NCBI RefSeq assembly: GCF_014649775.1
Contig: NZ_BMTR01000007.1
Span: 248,001-312,000 of the forward strand
From: Streptomyces longisporoflavus
GTDB lineage: Bacteria; Actinomycetota; Actinomycetes; Streptomycetales; Streptomycetaceae
Direction of reading: 5' to 3'
DNA length: 64,000 nt
Position 1 is the first letter of the stretch. The number at the start of each line of letters is the position of its first letter. This document shows positions 24,840 through 33,474 of this stretch, piece by piece. The notes beneath the pieces are model-generated. The model was not told where the DNA came from. It made no database searches and worked only from the letters and a program-made list of their open reading frames with translations. Both the position numbers and the translations under genes were made by a program.

Positions 24840-24996
24840 GCGGAGAAATATGAACGAACTTGCGGCGGATGTCAAAGCTGCCGATCGGAAAACGACCACA
24901 TGCTGGTCGCTTCCGTCTCAACTGCCGGGATCATCTCGCGGGTCCAACACCCGGGGGTCAACGCGCGGGTTCGCCTCCCGGGATCAACTCACGGCG

Positions 24997-26466
24997 TCAA
25001 CTCTTGGGAAACGCCCAGGGGTTGGCCTTGCACTTGATCCCGTCGTGGTCGAGGAACTTCGTCTGCTGCTGCATGACGGGCGCGAGCTGGCCGTCCTTCG
25101 TGCAGTCCGTGTGATTGAAACCGAGCCGGTGACCGACCTCGTGATTGATCAGCATCTGCCGGTACGGATAGATGCGGTCGCCGTACGTCTCGGCGCCCTG
25201 CGCCCACCGATAGGCGTTGATCATGACGCGGTCGGTGGCCGCGGAGTCACAGGAGACGTTCTGCTCAAGGGTGTCGAGCCCGGATTTCGCGCACCACTTC
25301 CCGGTCGTCCCCGGACTCGCGAGCGTGATGACGAAGTCGGGCTGCCCCGAGGAGATGCGCTCGAAGGTCCGGCCGCCGCCGTGCGCCCAGCTCCGGTCGT
25401 CGTTCAGGGTCTTCTGCACGGCCGAGGCGAACAGCTCGCCGTCCAGGCCCATGCCCTTCTCGACGTCGACGCGGTAGCGGAACTTCTGCCCCTTGCCGGG
25501 CGCCTTGTCGAACCCGGCCATCGCCTCGAAGTCGCCGGACGCGGTGAGCTTGGCGTCCAGCGGATACTTCTTCGCCATCTTCGTCTCGTACGTCGCCGGG
25601 GCGGACTCCGGAGGCGTGGGCCGGTCGTCCGAGCGGGACGCGTCCTCACCCGCGGCGCGCGGGTCCTGGCCCTTCGCGACCTGTGTCCGGGGGACGGAGT
25701 CCGCCGACCCGCCGGTCACCTGGCCGGCCACGACGACCGCGAGGACGGTGGTGACGGCAGCGGCGGCGATCCCGGCGTAGGTGCGGCCCTTGCCGCCGCC
25801 CTTGCCGTCCTCGTCCGCGTTCTCGTCCTCGTCGTACGTGATGCCGCCGGGACCGTCGGACCCGTCGGCGGCTGACCAGAGCTCTCCGTGCGCTTCCTCG
25901 TCCTCGTCGACCGCGCGGTCCCAGTCGGTGACGGAGGCGTACGGATCGCGGGGCGGGGGGCCTGTCGCGGTGGCGGGGCCGGCGGTCGTACCGGTCGCGA
26001 AGAGGTCGTCCTCGTCGAACTCGTCGCCGAACGCGTCCACGTACTCACGGCGGGGCCCCGGCATGCGGGGCGGCGCGGTCCGCGCACCCGGCACTCCGTA
26101 GACGGCGCCCGAACGCGGCCCGGACCCCCATCCCCCGCCCGGCTCACGCTGCTCGGGGTGCCCGCCACGGACGTGCGGCGAGCCGTGCGGAGGGGTGGCC
26201 TGCGGGGTGCCGCGGGGCGGGGTGGCCTGCGGCACGCCTCGCGGAGGCGTCGCCTGCGGGACTCCGTGCGGAGGCGTCGCCTGCGGGATGCCGTGCGCGG
26301 GCGTGCCGGGGTCCCCCGGAGCACGCCTGCGGCGTCCCGTGCCGGGACCCGGCGGGCGTGCGCCCTGCGCTGACGTTATGCCGGTGGTGTCCGTACTGCC
26401 CGTGCTGCCCGTGCTGCCCGTGTTGTCTGCGAGGTCGGTCGAACCCCGGCGGCTATGACGTCCCAC
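24997..26466 (-). CDS. DUF3152 membrane-anchored metalloprotease-like protein
   Basis: 489-residue protein. Residues 1-240 are low complexity, with GSTGSTGSTG and an eight-residue unit (ATPPRGVPQ and variants) repeated five times. One membrane helix follows (YAGIAAAAVTTVLAVVVAGQ, about 247-266). The extracellular C-terminal domain is DUF3152, with SGDFEAMAGFDKAPGKGQKF and the zinc motif INHEVGHRLGFNHTDC, a metzincin-like HExGHxLGxxH. Mechanism and substrate are not known; zinc protease activity is likely from the motif. GTG 26466 start. The hydrolase gene ends 8 bases upstream on the same strand, so they are probably cotranscribed. The block matches M. tuberculosis gene order near moeZ. Confidence 0.88.
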   Translation of the reverse strand: MGRHSRRGSTDLADNTGSTGSTGSTDTTGITSAQGARPPGPGTGRRRRAPGDPGTPAHGIPQATPPHGVPQATPPRGVPQATPPRGTPQATPPHGSPHVRGGHPEQREPGGGWGSGPRSGAVYGVPGARTAPPRMPGPRREYVDAFGDEFDEDDLFATGTTAGPATATGPPPRDPYASVTDWDRAVDEDEEAHGELWSAADGSDGPGGITYDEDENADEDGKGGGKGRTYAGIAAAAVTTVLAVVVAGQVTGGSADSVPRTQVAKGQDPRAAGEDASRSDDRPTPPESAPATYETKMAKKYPLDAKLTASGDFEAMAGFDKAPGKGQKFRYRVDVEKGMGLDGELFASAVQKTLNDDRSWAHGGGRTFERISSGQPDFVITLASPGTTGKWCAKSGLDTLEQNVSCDSAATDRVMINAYRWAQGAETYGDRIYPYRQMLINHEVGHRLGFNHTDCTKDGQLAPVMQQQTKFLDHDGIKCKANPWAFPKS

Positions 26467-26474
26467 TCGCCGCC

Positions 26475-27473
26475 TCAGCTCCCTGCGTCTGACTGATCCG
26501 ACTGACCGGATGCCTGCAATTCGTCCGTGTCCGCGAGTAGTTCGCGGAACGCAGTGGCCACCGTATCCGGATACTCCATCATCGCCACATGCCCGGCGTC
26601 CGGCAGGGTGAGCAGACGCGAGTCACGGAACGCCGTGGCGGCCCTGCGGGCCATGCGGAACGAGACGAGCAGGTCCCGGCCGCCGTAGATCAGCAGCGTC
26701 GGCGCGAGCACCCGCTCGGCCTGCCGCCACAGTCCGTGCTGGCCGCCCAGCGTGTACGCGTTCACGATGCCGCGCGCCGAGCGGGCCATCGCGTCCCACA
26801 TGTACGGAAGGTTGAGCCTGCGCTCCATCTCCCGCACCGCCGCGCTGTACCCCTCGGGCGAGACCCGGCCCGGATCGCCGTAGCAGAGCGCCATGACGCC
26901 GCTGACCCGCTGCTCGGCCGTCCAGTCCTTGGTGAGCCGGGTGAACAGGCTCGCCACGCCGGGCACCGCGAGGAGCCCGGTCGGCAGTGCCGTGCGCTGC
27001 ACCCGGAGCTCCGGGAGCGCGGGCGAGACCAGGGTGAGGGTGCGGACCAGGTCGGGGCGGACGGCGGCCACCCGGGTGGCGATCGCGCCGCCCAGCGAGT
27101 TGGCGATCAGATGCACGGGCCCGTCGCCGCGCGCGTCCAGATAACGGATGACCGCGCGCGCGTGGCCCGTGACCGAATAGTTGCCGTCGTCCGGCGGCGG
27201 CGAGTCCCCGAACCCCGGCAGATCGATCGCCGCGCAGTCGACGACGTCCTCCAGCAGCGGCATCAGGGCCGACCAGTTCTGCGAGGAGCCGCCGAGCCCG
27301 TGCACGAACAGCGCGGGCGGCAGCCCCTCGCGCACCGAAGGCCTGGAACGCACCGAGAGCGTGAGCCCCGGCAGGGTGACCGAGTCGAGCCGCTCGCCCG
27401 CCGCGACCGCCACGGCACCCGGCTTGGGCGCGACGGATGCGGCGATCACATGCGGCAGATCGGTCGAAGACAT
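26475..27473 (-). CDS. alpha/beta hydrolase (LipV-like)
   Basis: 332-residue alpha/beta hydrolase. It shows the oxyanion motif LFVHGLGGSSQNW, the strand-4 motif AIDLPGFGDSPPP, the nucleophile elbow LIANSLGGAIA (Ser about 145), the acid YGGRDLLVSF and the base LPDAGHVAMMEYP. No signal peptide. Esterase or lipase activity expected; physiological substrate unknown. Its stop precedes the DUF3152 start by 8 bases. Start is the ORF-initial codon at 27473; the first 30 residues have little similarity to the fold, so a later start is possible. Confidence 0.85.
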   Translation of the reverse strand: MSSTDLPHVIAASVAPKPGAVAVAAGERLDSVTLPGLTLSVRSRPSVREGLPPALFVHGLGGSSQNWSALMPLLEDVVDCAAIDLPGFGDSPPPDDGNYSVTGHARAVIRYLDARGDGPVHLIANSLGGAIATRVAAVRPDLVRTLTLVSPALPELRVQRTALPTGLLAVPGVASLFTRLTKDWTAEQRVSGVMALCYGDPGRVSPEGYSAAVREMERRLNLPYMWDAMARSARGIVNAYTLGGQHGLWRQAERVLAPTLLIYGGRDLLVSFRMARRAATAFRDSRLLTLPDAGHVAMMEYPDTVATAFRELLADTDELQASGQSDQSDAGS

Positions 27474-27793
27474 GCGGCAATGTTACGAGACGATCACGCG
27501 GTGGCTCATGTGTTCGCCGTCACAGATCCAGCCGATGTCACGGGGAGGCCGCACCAAGCCGTACCAAGCGTCACGGGGAGGCCGCGCCAAGCCCGTACCA
27601 AGCCCGTACCAAGCCCGTACAGAGATCGCGTAGCGCCCGGTCCGGCACTCTCCTAGGCTCGTAGAAGAGAGGCACGGAGGGACGGCGGCCAAAAGGGACG
27701 GCAACAGGGAGATAGAAGCGAGCGAACAGGGCACTCGCACCACTAGTCACCACTAGTAATCCGTCCGCCAGGCCGCCGGGGAAGAGAGCCACG
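27474..27793. other. 320-base intergenic region between divergent genes, with short repeats
   Basis: Holds the promoters of the hydrolase (minus) and the acidic small protein (plus). It contains a duplicated segment TCACGGGGAGGCCGC (27538 and 27571 areas), three tandem copies of AAGCCCGTACC near 27590-27620, and CCACTAGTCACCACTAGT near 27740-27757. No convincing gene. Confidence 0.6.
27538..27620 (+). repeat. short tandem repeats
   Basis: Two copies of a unit starting TCACGGGGAGGCCGC and running into CCAAGCC(C)GTACC, the second copy followed by two more AAGCCCGTACC units. Function unknown; looks like local slippage duplication. Confidence 0.75.
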
Positions 27794-28042
27794 ATGACCG
27801 TTGACCCGCCCATTGACCCGTCCATCGACCCGTCGGACCCCGAGACCTTCGAGGCCGGGGAGACCCCCGGCATCGCCGATCAGAGCACCGAGGCACCGGA
27901 GGCCGATGCCGCGGAGCAGCAGACCGATCTCGCGCCGCGCGAGGACGACTCCTTGCGGTACGCGGACACGGACGCGGCCAACGAGGCCGACCTCGCCGAG
28001 CAGGCCCGCGTCGTCAGCCTCGACGAGGACGACTACCGCTGA
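27794..28042 (+). CDS. small acidic protein upstream of TetR regulator
   Basis: 82-residue protein, strongly acidic with about one third Asp/Glu, beginning MTVDPPIDPSIDPSDPETFE and ending VVSLDEDDYR. No domain recognised; likely disordered. ATG 27794 is preceded by GAAGAGAGCC. Codon use is normal for the region (GC at third positions), which supports real coding. Located 159 bases before the TetR gene. Confidence 0.75.
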   Translation: MTVDPPIDPSIDPSDPETFEAGETPGIADQSTEAPEADAAEQQTDLAPREDDSLRYADTDAANEADLAEQARVVSLDEDDYR

Positions 28043-28201
28043 GACGACTACCGCTGAGCTGCCCGTGTTTGCCCTGCTACGCACGGCTTTCTCGGCTATC
28101 CAGTCCGTGAAATTCTCAGCTCGTACCGCGCACATCAGGGTTACCGAAAAGTACGATGGCCGCGCGGCGCACACCGCACATTCACGATCATGGGAGGCGG
28201 C

Positions 28202-28843
28202 GTGACAGCCATCGAGCAGACAGAGGCAGCGCGCCCGCGGGGCACACGCCTGCCGCGTCGTGCCCGACGCAATCAGTTGCTGGGCGCGGCGCAGGAGGTC
28301 TTCGTCGCGCAGGGGTACCACGCGGCGGCGATGGACGACATCGCCGAGCGTGCCGGAGTCAGCAAGCCGGTGCTGTACCAGCACTTCCCCGGCAAGCTCG
28401 ACCTGTACCTCGCCCTGCTCGACCAGCACTGCGAATCACTGCTGCAGTCCGTCCGTACGGCGCTCGCGTCCACGTCGGACAACAAGCTGCGGGTGGCGGC
28501 CACGATGGACGCCTACTTCGCGTACGTGGAGGACGAGGGCGGCGCTTTCCGTCTGGTCTTCGAGTCGGACCTGACGAACGAGGCCGCGGTCCGCGAGCGC
28601 GTTGACCGGGTGACGCTCCAGTGCGCGGAGGCGATCTGCGAGGTCATCGCCGAGGACACGGGGCTGCCCCGTGACGAGGCGATGCTGCTCGCCGTGGGCC
28701 TCGGCGGCTATTCGCAGGTGGTCGCACGGTACTGGCTGGCCAGCGGCAGCACGGTCCCGCGCGAGAAGGCGGTGGAACTGCTCACCTCGCTGGCCTGGCG
28801 CGGCATCGCGGGCTTCCCGCTGCACGGCACGGAAGGCCACTGA
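28202..28843 (+). CDS. TetR/AcrR-family transcriptional regulator
   Basis: 213-residue regulator. The N-terminal helix-turn-helix is clear: RRNQLLGAAQEVFVAQGYHA then MDDIAERAGVSKPVLYQHFP. The ligand-binding part follows, without a recognised effector motif. GTG 28202 is used because GGGAGGCGGC precedes it; a longer reading from 28190 adds four residues before the ribosome-binding site. Flanked by the acidic protein and DUF3107, the arrangement seen with the TetR gene beside DUF3107 in M. tuberculosis. Target unknown; candidates are its own promoter and the divergent hydrolase/DUF3152 unit. Confidence 0.92.
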   Translation: MTAIEQTEAARPRGTRLPRRARRNQLLGAAQEVFVAQGYHAAAMDDIAERAGVSKPVLYQHFPGKLDLYLALLDQHCESLLQSVRTALASTSDNKLRVAATMDAYFAYVEDEGGAFRLVFESDLTNEAAVRERVDRVTLQCAEAICEVIAEDTGLPRDEAMLLAVGLGGYSQVVARYWLASGSTVPREKAVELLTSLAWRGIAGFPLHGTEGH

Positions 28844-28994
28844 CCCGGATTCGTCGACCGGGCATTCTGTTCCCGATCTCTGTTCGCTACCGGCGTGCAG
28901 CGGCGGAAGCATACGCATCGCCTCACCGGGCTAATGTGTGCTGAGTACGGCGCGGACGGCCGCGCACATCACTGACCGTCGGAGGGACAAAGCC

Positions 28995-29222
28995 GTGGAG
29001 GTCAAGATCGGCGTGCAGTACGCGCCCCGCGAGATCGTGCTGGAGAGCGGCCAGAGTGCCGAGGAAGTCGAGCACGCGGTGTCCGAGGCGCTGTCCGGCA
29101 AGTCGCCGCTGCTGAGCCTCGTGGACGAGCACGGCCGCAAGGTCCTGGTTCCGGCCGACCGCCTCGCGTATGTCGAGCTCGGCGAGCCGACCGCGCGCAA
29201 GGTGGGCTTCAGCGCCCTGTAG
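28995..29222 (+). CDS. DUF3107 protein (TB9.4-like)
   Basis: 75-residue conserved actinobacterial protein: VEVKIGVQYAPREIVLESG, then a helix (SAEEVEHAVSEAL), and the end YVELGEPTARKVGFSAL. GTG 28995 with CGGAGGGAC 8 bases upstream decides the start. Function unknown. It follows the TetR gene and is closed by a hairpin terminator. Confidence 0.92.
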   Translation: MEVKIGVQYAPREIVLESGQSAEEVEHAVSEALSGKSPLLSLVDEHGRKVLVPADRLAYVELGEPTARKVGFSAL

Positions 29223-29250
29223 TCAGGGGCGCCGCACGCAGGACGAACAA

Positions 29251-29291
29251 CGGGAACGGCCCGGTGGTCATGGACCACCGGGCCGTTCCCG
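29251..29291. terminator. hairpin terminator after DUF3107
   Basis: Perfect 19-base stem (CGGGAACGGCCCGGTGGTC) closed by a three-base ATG loop, 28 bases after the DUF3107 stop. Confidence 0.9.
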
Positions 29292-29308
29292 TGTATTGCC
29301 GCGCGGTC

Positions 29309-29360
29309 TGCGGAGGAATCCGTGCGGCCCGCGGAGGAATCCGCGCGGCCCGCGGAGGCC
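29309..29360 (+). repeat. 21-base direct repeat
   Basis: GCGGAGGAATCCG(T/C)GCGGCCC occurs twice in tandem and a third partial copy (CGCGGAGGCCCTGGAGG) follows. It sits between a terminator and a membrane-protein gene. Function unknown. Confidence 0.75.
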
Positions 29361-29439
29361 CTGGAGGATTGCGTTCCGGCCGCCGGGGGTACTACCGGCT
29401 ACGACCGTTTTGCACCTGGCCGCGAGGGAGGGACACCCT

Positions 29440-29712
29440 GTGATTCTGGAAGCACTCGGCTCTGCACTGCTCGGATTCGCCCTGGCGTGGGCCGCCGCCC
29501 ACCGGCTGGCCCACCGGCTCCCCGCACGCAGCTTGGTCCTGTCGACCGGCGCCGCGGGCGGCGTGATCGGCTCCATCGTCACCCACATGGCCCTCGGCGC
29601 AGGCCACACCCTCGGCACCCTGGCAGGCGCGGTAGCAGTGGCAGCAGCCCTGCTCTCCCTCCTGCTCCGCCCCACCGGCACCCGAGTACGCCGTCGCTCA
29701 GCGACGGCGTAG
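29440..29712 (+). CDS. small membrane protein
   Basis: 90-residue protein with about three hydrophobic helices: ILEALGSALLGFALAWAAA, SLVLSTGAAGGVIGSIVTHM and LAGAVAVAAALLSLLL, ending in a basic tail. GTG 29440 has GGAGGGAC upstream at correct spacing. No family recognised beyond a common Streptomyces integral membrane protein. Confidence 0.75.
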   Translation: MILEALGSALLGFALAWAAAHRLAHRLPARSLVLSTGAAGGVIGSIVTHMALGAGHTLGTLAGAVAVAAALLSLLLRPTGTRVRRRSATA

Positions 29713-29724
29713 CCCGGGCCTTAC

Positions 29725-29746
29725 GGGCCCCGTCAGGGGCGCGGGG
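29725..29746 (+). repeat. dispersed Streptomyces intergenic repeat, copy 1
   Basis: GGGCCCCGTCAGGGGCGCGGGG sits 12 bases after a stop codon. The same sequence with one change is at 53411-53432 on the other strand. I recognise it as a frequent intergenic motif in Streptomyces chromosomes. Confidence 0.75.
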
Positions 29747-29816
29747 AACTGCGCGACAAGCCACAACGCGCCCGCGGAGAGAAACGCACCCCCACCCGCC
29801 CCCTGGAGCCCCGCGA

Positions 29817-30554
29817 CTACGCGGCGAGACCCAACGCAGCCATCCGCTTCGTGTGCGCCTCGGTGATCCGGGAGAACATCCGCCCGACCTCGGCAAGGTC
29901 GAACCCATCGGCAACGCCCCCGACCAGCATGGTCGACAGGGCGTCCCGGTCGGCGACCACCCGCTGCGACTGCGAAAGCGCCTCCCCCATCAAGCGCCGA
30001 GCCCACAGCGCGAGCCGCCCGCCCACCCGCGGGTCCGCCTCGATCGCGGCGCGTACCTTCTCCACGGCGAAACTCGCGTGCCCCGTGTCGTCGAGCACCC
30101 CGAGGACGAGACGCCGGGTGTCACCGTCGAGCCGCGCCGCCACCTCGCGGTAGAAGTCACTGGCGATCGAGTCACCCACGTACGCCTTGACCAGGCCCTC
30201 CAGCCAGTCAGACGGCGCCGTCTGACGGTGGAAACCGTCGAGCGCGGCGACGAACGGCTCCATCGCCTCGGTCGCGTCCGCGCCGATCGCCGAAAGCCGG
30301 TCCCGCAACTGCTCGAAGTGATGGAATTCCGCGGACGCCATCTTCGCCAGCTCCGCCTTGTCGCCGAGCGTCGGCGCAAGCTTCGCGTCCTCCGCGAGCC
30401 GCTCGAACGCCGCGAGTTCTCCGTAGGCCAGCGCCCCGAGCAGATCCACGACGGCGGCGCGGTAATGCGGCTCGTCGGCAGCGGTCTTCCAGTCCAGGGC
30501 GGCGATTCCGGTGGGTTCGGCGGGTGTGTCAGCGGCGGTGTCAGGCGTCTCCAT
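29817..30554 (-). CDS. ferritin-like fold protein
   Basis: 245-residue all-helical protein. Segments AALDWKTAADEPHYRAAVVDLL, YGELAAFERLAEDAKLAP, KAELAKMASAEFHHFEQLRD and LDDTGHASFAVEKVRAAI give Glu and His residues at positions expected for a ferritin-like (MiaE-like) di-metal four-helix bundle. Enzyme activity unknown. ATG 30554 (METPDTAADT) has no Shine-Dalgarno; a -10-like TATTGT lies 7 bases upstream, so the mRNA is probably leaderless. It is divergent from the DEAD-box helicase, as in M. tuberculosis. Confidence 0.88.
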   Translation of the reverse strand: METPDTAADTPAEPTGIAALDWKTAADEPHYRAAVVDLLGALAYGELAAFERLAEDAKLAPTLGDKAELAKMASAEFHHFEQLRDRLSAIGADATEAMEPFVAALDGFHRQTAPSDWLEGLVKAYVGDSIASDFYREVAARLDGDTRRLVLGVLDDTGHASFAVEKVRAAIEADPRVGGRLALWARRLMGEALSQSQRVVADRDALSTMLVGGVADGFDLAEVGRMFSRITEAHTKRMAALGLAA

Positions 30555-30561
30555 GAACCGC

Positions 30562-30567
30562 ACAATA
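30562..30567 (-). promoter_or_regulatory. -10 box for leaderless ferritin-like mRNA
   Basis: TATTGT on the minus strand, 7 bases before ATG 30554, with TTACAC 16 bases further upstream as a weak -35. Transcription would begin at or next to the start codon. Confidence 0.5.
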
Positions 30568-30923
30568 GCCCGCGCGCGGCAACGTGTAAGGGCCTGGTCA
30601 GTGACTGTGACAACGACTACGTGACCAATTCGCCAGACACGGCTGCGAGATTCCGGGGTACAGTGGTAATGCGCCCGCCGAATATTCGTCGGGCCGTACG
30701 AATGAGGATGCCCGGTCGGAGGCCCGATCGGCTCCGACCCGACAGCCCTCCAGGCGGCCCGCACAGTGCGGACGGCACGAGGAGGGAACCTCAGCGGTAC
30801 GAGCGCTCGAGCGCAGGCAGTGGTCCCGCGCCCCCGGCCCAGCCCCCAGGCAGCCGGCGGTAGTGGCACGGTCACGACCCCCAGCGTTCGCCTCGGGCCG
30901 CGTCTCACAGAAGAGGCAATGCT
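30568..30923 (+). promoter_or_regulatory. divergent promoter region and long 5-prime leader of the DEAD-box helicase
   Basis: A plausible -10 (TACAGTGGTAAT area, 30660-30670) is followed at once by a near-perfect palindrome GCCCGCCGAATATTCGTCGG... (30673-30694) and a hairpin with arms GGTCGGAG/CTCCGACC (about 30714-30740). The leader would be about 250 bases, long for this genome, which suits post-transcriptional control of an RNA helicase. No gene seen inside. Confidence 0.45.
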
Positions 30924-30927
30924 CTGA
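30919..30927 (+). other. minimal ORF ATG-CTC-TGA overlapping the helicase start
   Basis: ATG at 30919 reads Met-Leu-stop. Its TGA (30925-30927) overlaps the proposed CTG start (30924-30926) of the helicase. GAGG lies only two bases before this ATG but seven before the CTG. Confidence 0.45.
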
Positions 30928-33413
30928 CTACGACTTTTCGCGATCTCGGGATTCTCGCCGAGACGGCCGAGGCCCTTGAGGCCGTCGGCATCACCAGTCC
31001 TTTCCCCATCCAAGAGATGACGCTCCCCGTGGCGCTCTCCGGGACCGACGTCATCGGCCAGGCCAAGACAGGCACCGGCAAGACGCTCGGCTTCGGACTC
31101 CCGCTCCTTGAGCGCGTCACCGTCCCCGCGGACGTCGAGGCGGGCCGGGCCAAGCCCGAGCAGCTGACCGACGCCCCGCAGGCGCTCATCGTCGTCCCCA
31201 CGCGTGAGCTCTGCCAGCAGGTCACGAACGACCTCCTGACCGCCGGCAAGGCCCGTAACGTCCGCGTCCTCGCCATATACGGCGGCCGTGCGTACGAGCC
31301 GCAGGTCGAGGCCCTCAAGAAGGGCATCGACATCGTCGTCGGCACGCCGGGTCGTCTCCTCGACCTCGCGGGCCAGAAGAAGCTCAACCTCAAGCACATC
31401 AAGTGCCTCGTCCTCGACGAGGCCGACGAGATGCTCGACCTGGGCTTCCTGCCCGACGTCGAGCGGATCATCAACATGCTGCCGCCCAAGCGCCAGACGA
31501 TGCTGTTCTCGGCGACCATGCCGGGCGCGGTCATCGGCCTGGCCCGTCGCTACATGTCGCAGCCCACGCACATCCGCGCCACCGCGCCGGACGACGAGGG
31601 CCAGACCGTCGCGAACACCAAGCAGCACGTGTACCGCGCGCACAACATGGACAAGCCCGAGATGGTCTCGCGCATCCTGCAGGCCGAGGGCCGCGGACTC
31701 GCCATGATCTTCTGCCGTACGAAGCGGACCGCCGCCGACATCGCCGAGCAGCTCGAGAAGCGCGGTTTCGCCGCGGGCGCCGTGCACGGCGACCTCGGGC
31801 AGGGCGCGCGCGAGCAGGCGCTGCGCGCGTTCCGCAACGGCAAGGTGGACGTGCTCGTCTGCACGGACGTCGCCGCTCGCGGCATCGACGTCGGCGGCGT
31901 CACGCACGTCATCAACTACCAGTCCCCCGAGGACGAGAAGACGTACCTGCACCGCATCGGCCGTACGGGCCGCGCGGGTGCCAAGGGCATCGCGATCACG
32001 CTGGTCGACTGGGACGACATCCCGCGCTGGCAGCTGATCAACAAGGCGCTGGACCTCGGCCTCAGCGACCCGGTCGAGACGTACTCGAGCTCTCCGCACC
32101 TGTACGAGGAGCTGGACATCCCGGCGGGCACGAAGGGCGTGCTGCCCCGCGCCGAGCGGACCCGCGCCGGGCTCCGCGCCGAGGAGGTCGAAGACCTCGG
32201 CGAGACCGGCGGCAAGGGCGGCTCCCGCGGACGGGACCGCGACCGTGGCGGCCGTGGCCGTGACGGCGGGCGTGACGGTGGACGTGACCGTGACCGCGGG
32301 CACGCCTCCGAGCCGGAGCGCGAGCCGCGTGAGGCGCGTACGCCGCGCCGTCGCCGCCGCACGCGTTCCGGTGCGCCGCTGGAGACGCCGTCTACGGCAG
32401 CCGCGCCGGTGGCCGAGGCCGCTCCGACGGCAGCCCTCGCGGCTCCCGCAGCCCCCGCAGCAGAGCCGACGGAGCCGCGCACGCCGCGTCGCCGTCGCCG
32501 GACGAGGGGCGGCTCGGAGGCGGCGGAGGCCGCTGTCGACACGGTGAACCCGGTGAACCCGGTGAACACAGTCGAGGCCGAGGCCGTGGAGACGACCCCC
32601 GCACCCGTCGAGGCGCCGGCCACCAAGCCGCGCCGCCGTACGCGCAAGGCAGCGGAAGCCGCGGAGGCCGCGGTCGACACGGCTGAGGCCGTGGAGAGCA
32701 CCGAGGTGGAGGCCCCGGCAGCCAAGCCGCGCCGCCGTACCCGCAAGGCAGCCGAGGCCGCGGTCGACACGGCCGAGGCCGTGGAGAGCACCGAGGCGGA
32801 CGCCCCGGCCACCAAGCCGCGCCGCCGTACCCGCAAGGCAGCCGAGGCCGCGGTCGACACGGCCGAGGCCGTGGAGAGCACCGAGGCAGAGGCCCCGGCC
32901 ACCAAGCCGCGCCGCCGCACGCGCAAGGCAGCGGAAGCCGTGGTCGACACGGCCGAGGCCGAGGTACCCGCCACGAAGCCGCGCCGCACCCGTAAGGCCG
33001 CGGAGCCGGTCGTCGAGGCAGCCGAGGCAGCCGAGACCGACGCCCCGGCGGCCAAGCCGCGCCGTCGCACCCGCAAGGCGGCCGAGCCGGTCGTCGAGAC
33101 GGCGGAGACCGTCGACGCCGACGCTCCTGCCGAGAAGCCTCGCCGCAGGACGCGGAAGGCCGCCGAGACCGCCGAGGCTGTCGTCGACACGGTCGAGGCC
33201 GTGGACACCGAGGCTCCCGCCGCCAAGCCGCGTCGCCGTACGCGCAAGACGGCCGAGGCCGAGATCCCCGCTCAGCCGACGGAGGAGACCAAGCCCCGCC
33301 GCCGTACGCGCAAGGCGGCGGAGACTCCGGCGGTCGCCGAGGAGGAGCCCACGGTGACCAAGCCTCGCCGCAGGGCCCGCAAGGCGGTGGCTGCGCCGGC
33401 AGAGGAGAGCTGA
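30924..33413 (+). CDS. DEAD-box ATP-dependent RNA helicase with repetitive basic/acidic tail; probable CTG start
   Basis: 829-residue RNA helicase. Motifs: Q motif FRDLGILAETAEALEAVG...FPIQ, I AKTGTGKT, Ia PTRELCQQV, Ib TPGRLLD, II LDEADEML, III SAT, IV MIFCRTKR, V DVAARGIDV, VI HRIGRTGRAG. After about residue 410 comes an Arg/Gly/Asp-rich stretch (RDRGGRGRDGG) and then ten KPRRRTRK-type boxes separated by acidic Ala/Glu/Asp spacers. It unwinds structured RNA, in ribosome assembly or mRNA decay. The first canonical in-frame codon is ATG 31017, inside the Q motif and thus too late. CTG 30924 restores the complete Q motif and has AGAAGAGG 7 bases upstream, so it is taken as start. The basic tail should bind RNA non-specifically. 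Confidence 0.9.
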   Translation: MTTTFRDLGILAETAEALEAVGITSPFPIQEMTLPVALSGTDVIGQAKTGTGKTLGFGLPLLERVTVPADVEAGRAKPEQLTDAPQALIVVPTRELCQQVTNDLLTAGKARNVRVLAIYGGRAYEPQVEALKKGIDIVVGTPGRLLDLAGQKKLNLKHIKCLVLDEADEMLDLGFLPDVERIINMLPPKRQTMLFSATMPGAVIGLARRYMSQPTHIRATAPDDEGQTVANTKQHVYRAHNMDKPEMVSRILQAEGRGLAMIFCRTKRTAADIAEQLEKRGFAAGAVHGDLGQGAREQALRAFRNGKVDVLVCTDVAARGIDVGGVTHVINYQSPEDEKTYLHRIGRTGRAGAKGIAITLVDWDDIPRWQLINKALDLGLSDPVETYSSSPHLYEELDIPAGTKGVLPRAERTRAGLRAEEVEDLGETGGKGGSRGRDRDRGGRGRDGGRDGGRDRDRGHASEPEREPREARTPRRRRRTRSGAPLETPSTAAAPVAEAAPTAALAAPAAPAAEPTEPRTPRRRRRTRGGSEAAEAAVDTVNPVNPVNTVEAEAVETTPAPVEAPATKPRRRTRKAAEAAEAAVDTAEAVESTEVEAPAAKPRRRTRKAAEAAVDTAEAVESTEADAPATKPRRRTRKAAEAAVDTAEAVESTEAEAPATKPRRRTRKAAEAVVDTAEAEVPATKPRRTRKAAEPVVEAAEAAETDAPAAKPRRRTRKAAEPVVETAETVDADAPAEKPRRRTRKAAETAEAVVDTVEAVDTEAPAAKPRRRTRKTAEAEIPAQPTEETKPRRRTRKAAETPAVAEEEPTVTKPRRRARKAVAAPAEES
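32613..33390 (+). repeat. 90-base class tandem repeats in the helicase tail
   Basis: Ten units of the type KPRRRTRKAAEAAVDTAEA with acidic linkers. Units starting near 32725 and 32812 are almost identical over 90 bases. Later units are shorter and diverged. Alternating positive and negative blocks are the constant feature. Confidence 0.9.
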
Positions 33414-33436
33414 ACGCTCCGCTGAGCCAGGACGTC

Positions 33437-33474
33437 GGAAGGCCCGGCCCCCCTACGGGGGAGCCGGGCCTTCC
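33437..33474. terminator. hairpin terminator after the RNA helicase
   Basis: GGAAGGCCCGGC pairs with GCCGGGCCTTCC, extended by CCCCC/GGGGG around a TAC loop with one bulged A; begins 23 bases after the helicase stop. Confidence 0.9.

Noticed and set aside
22974..25037. 687-codon plus-strand ORF
   Set aside because: Antisense to the ABC binding-protein gene; Val/Leu/Arg-rich shadow.
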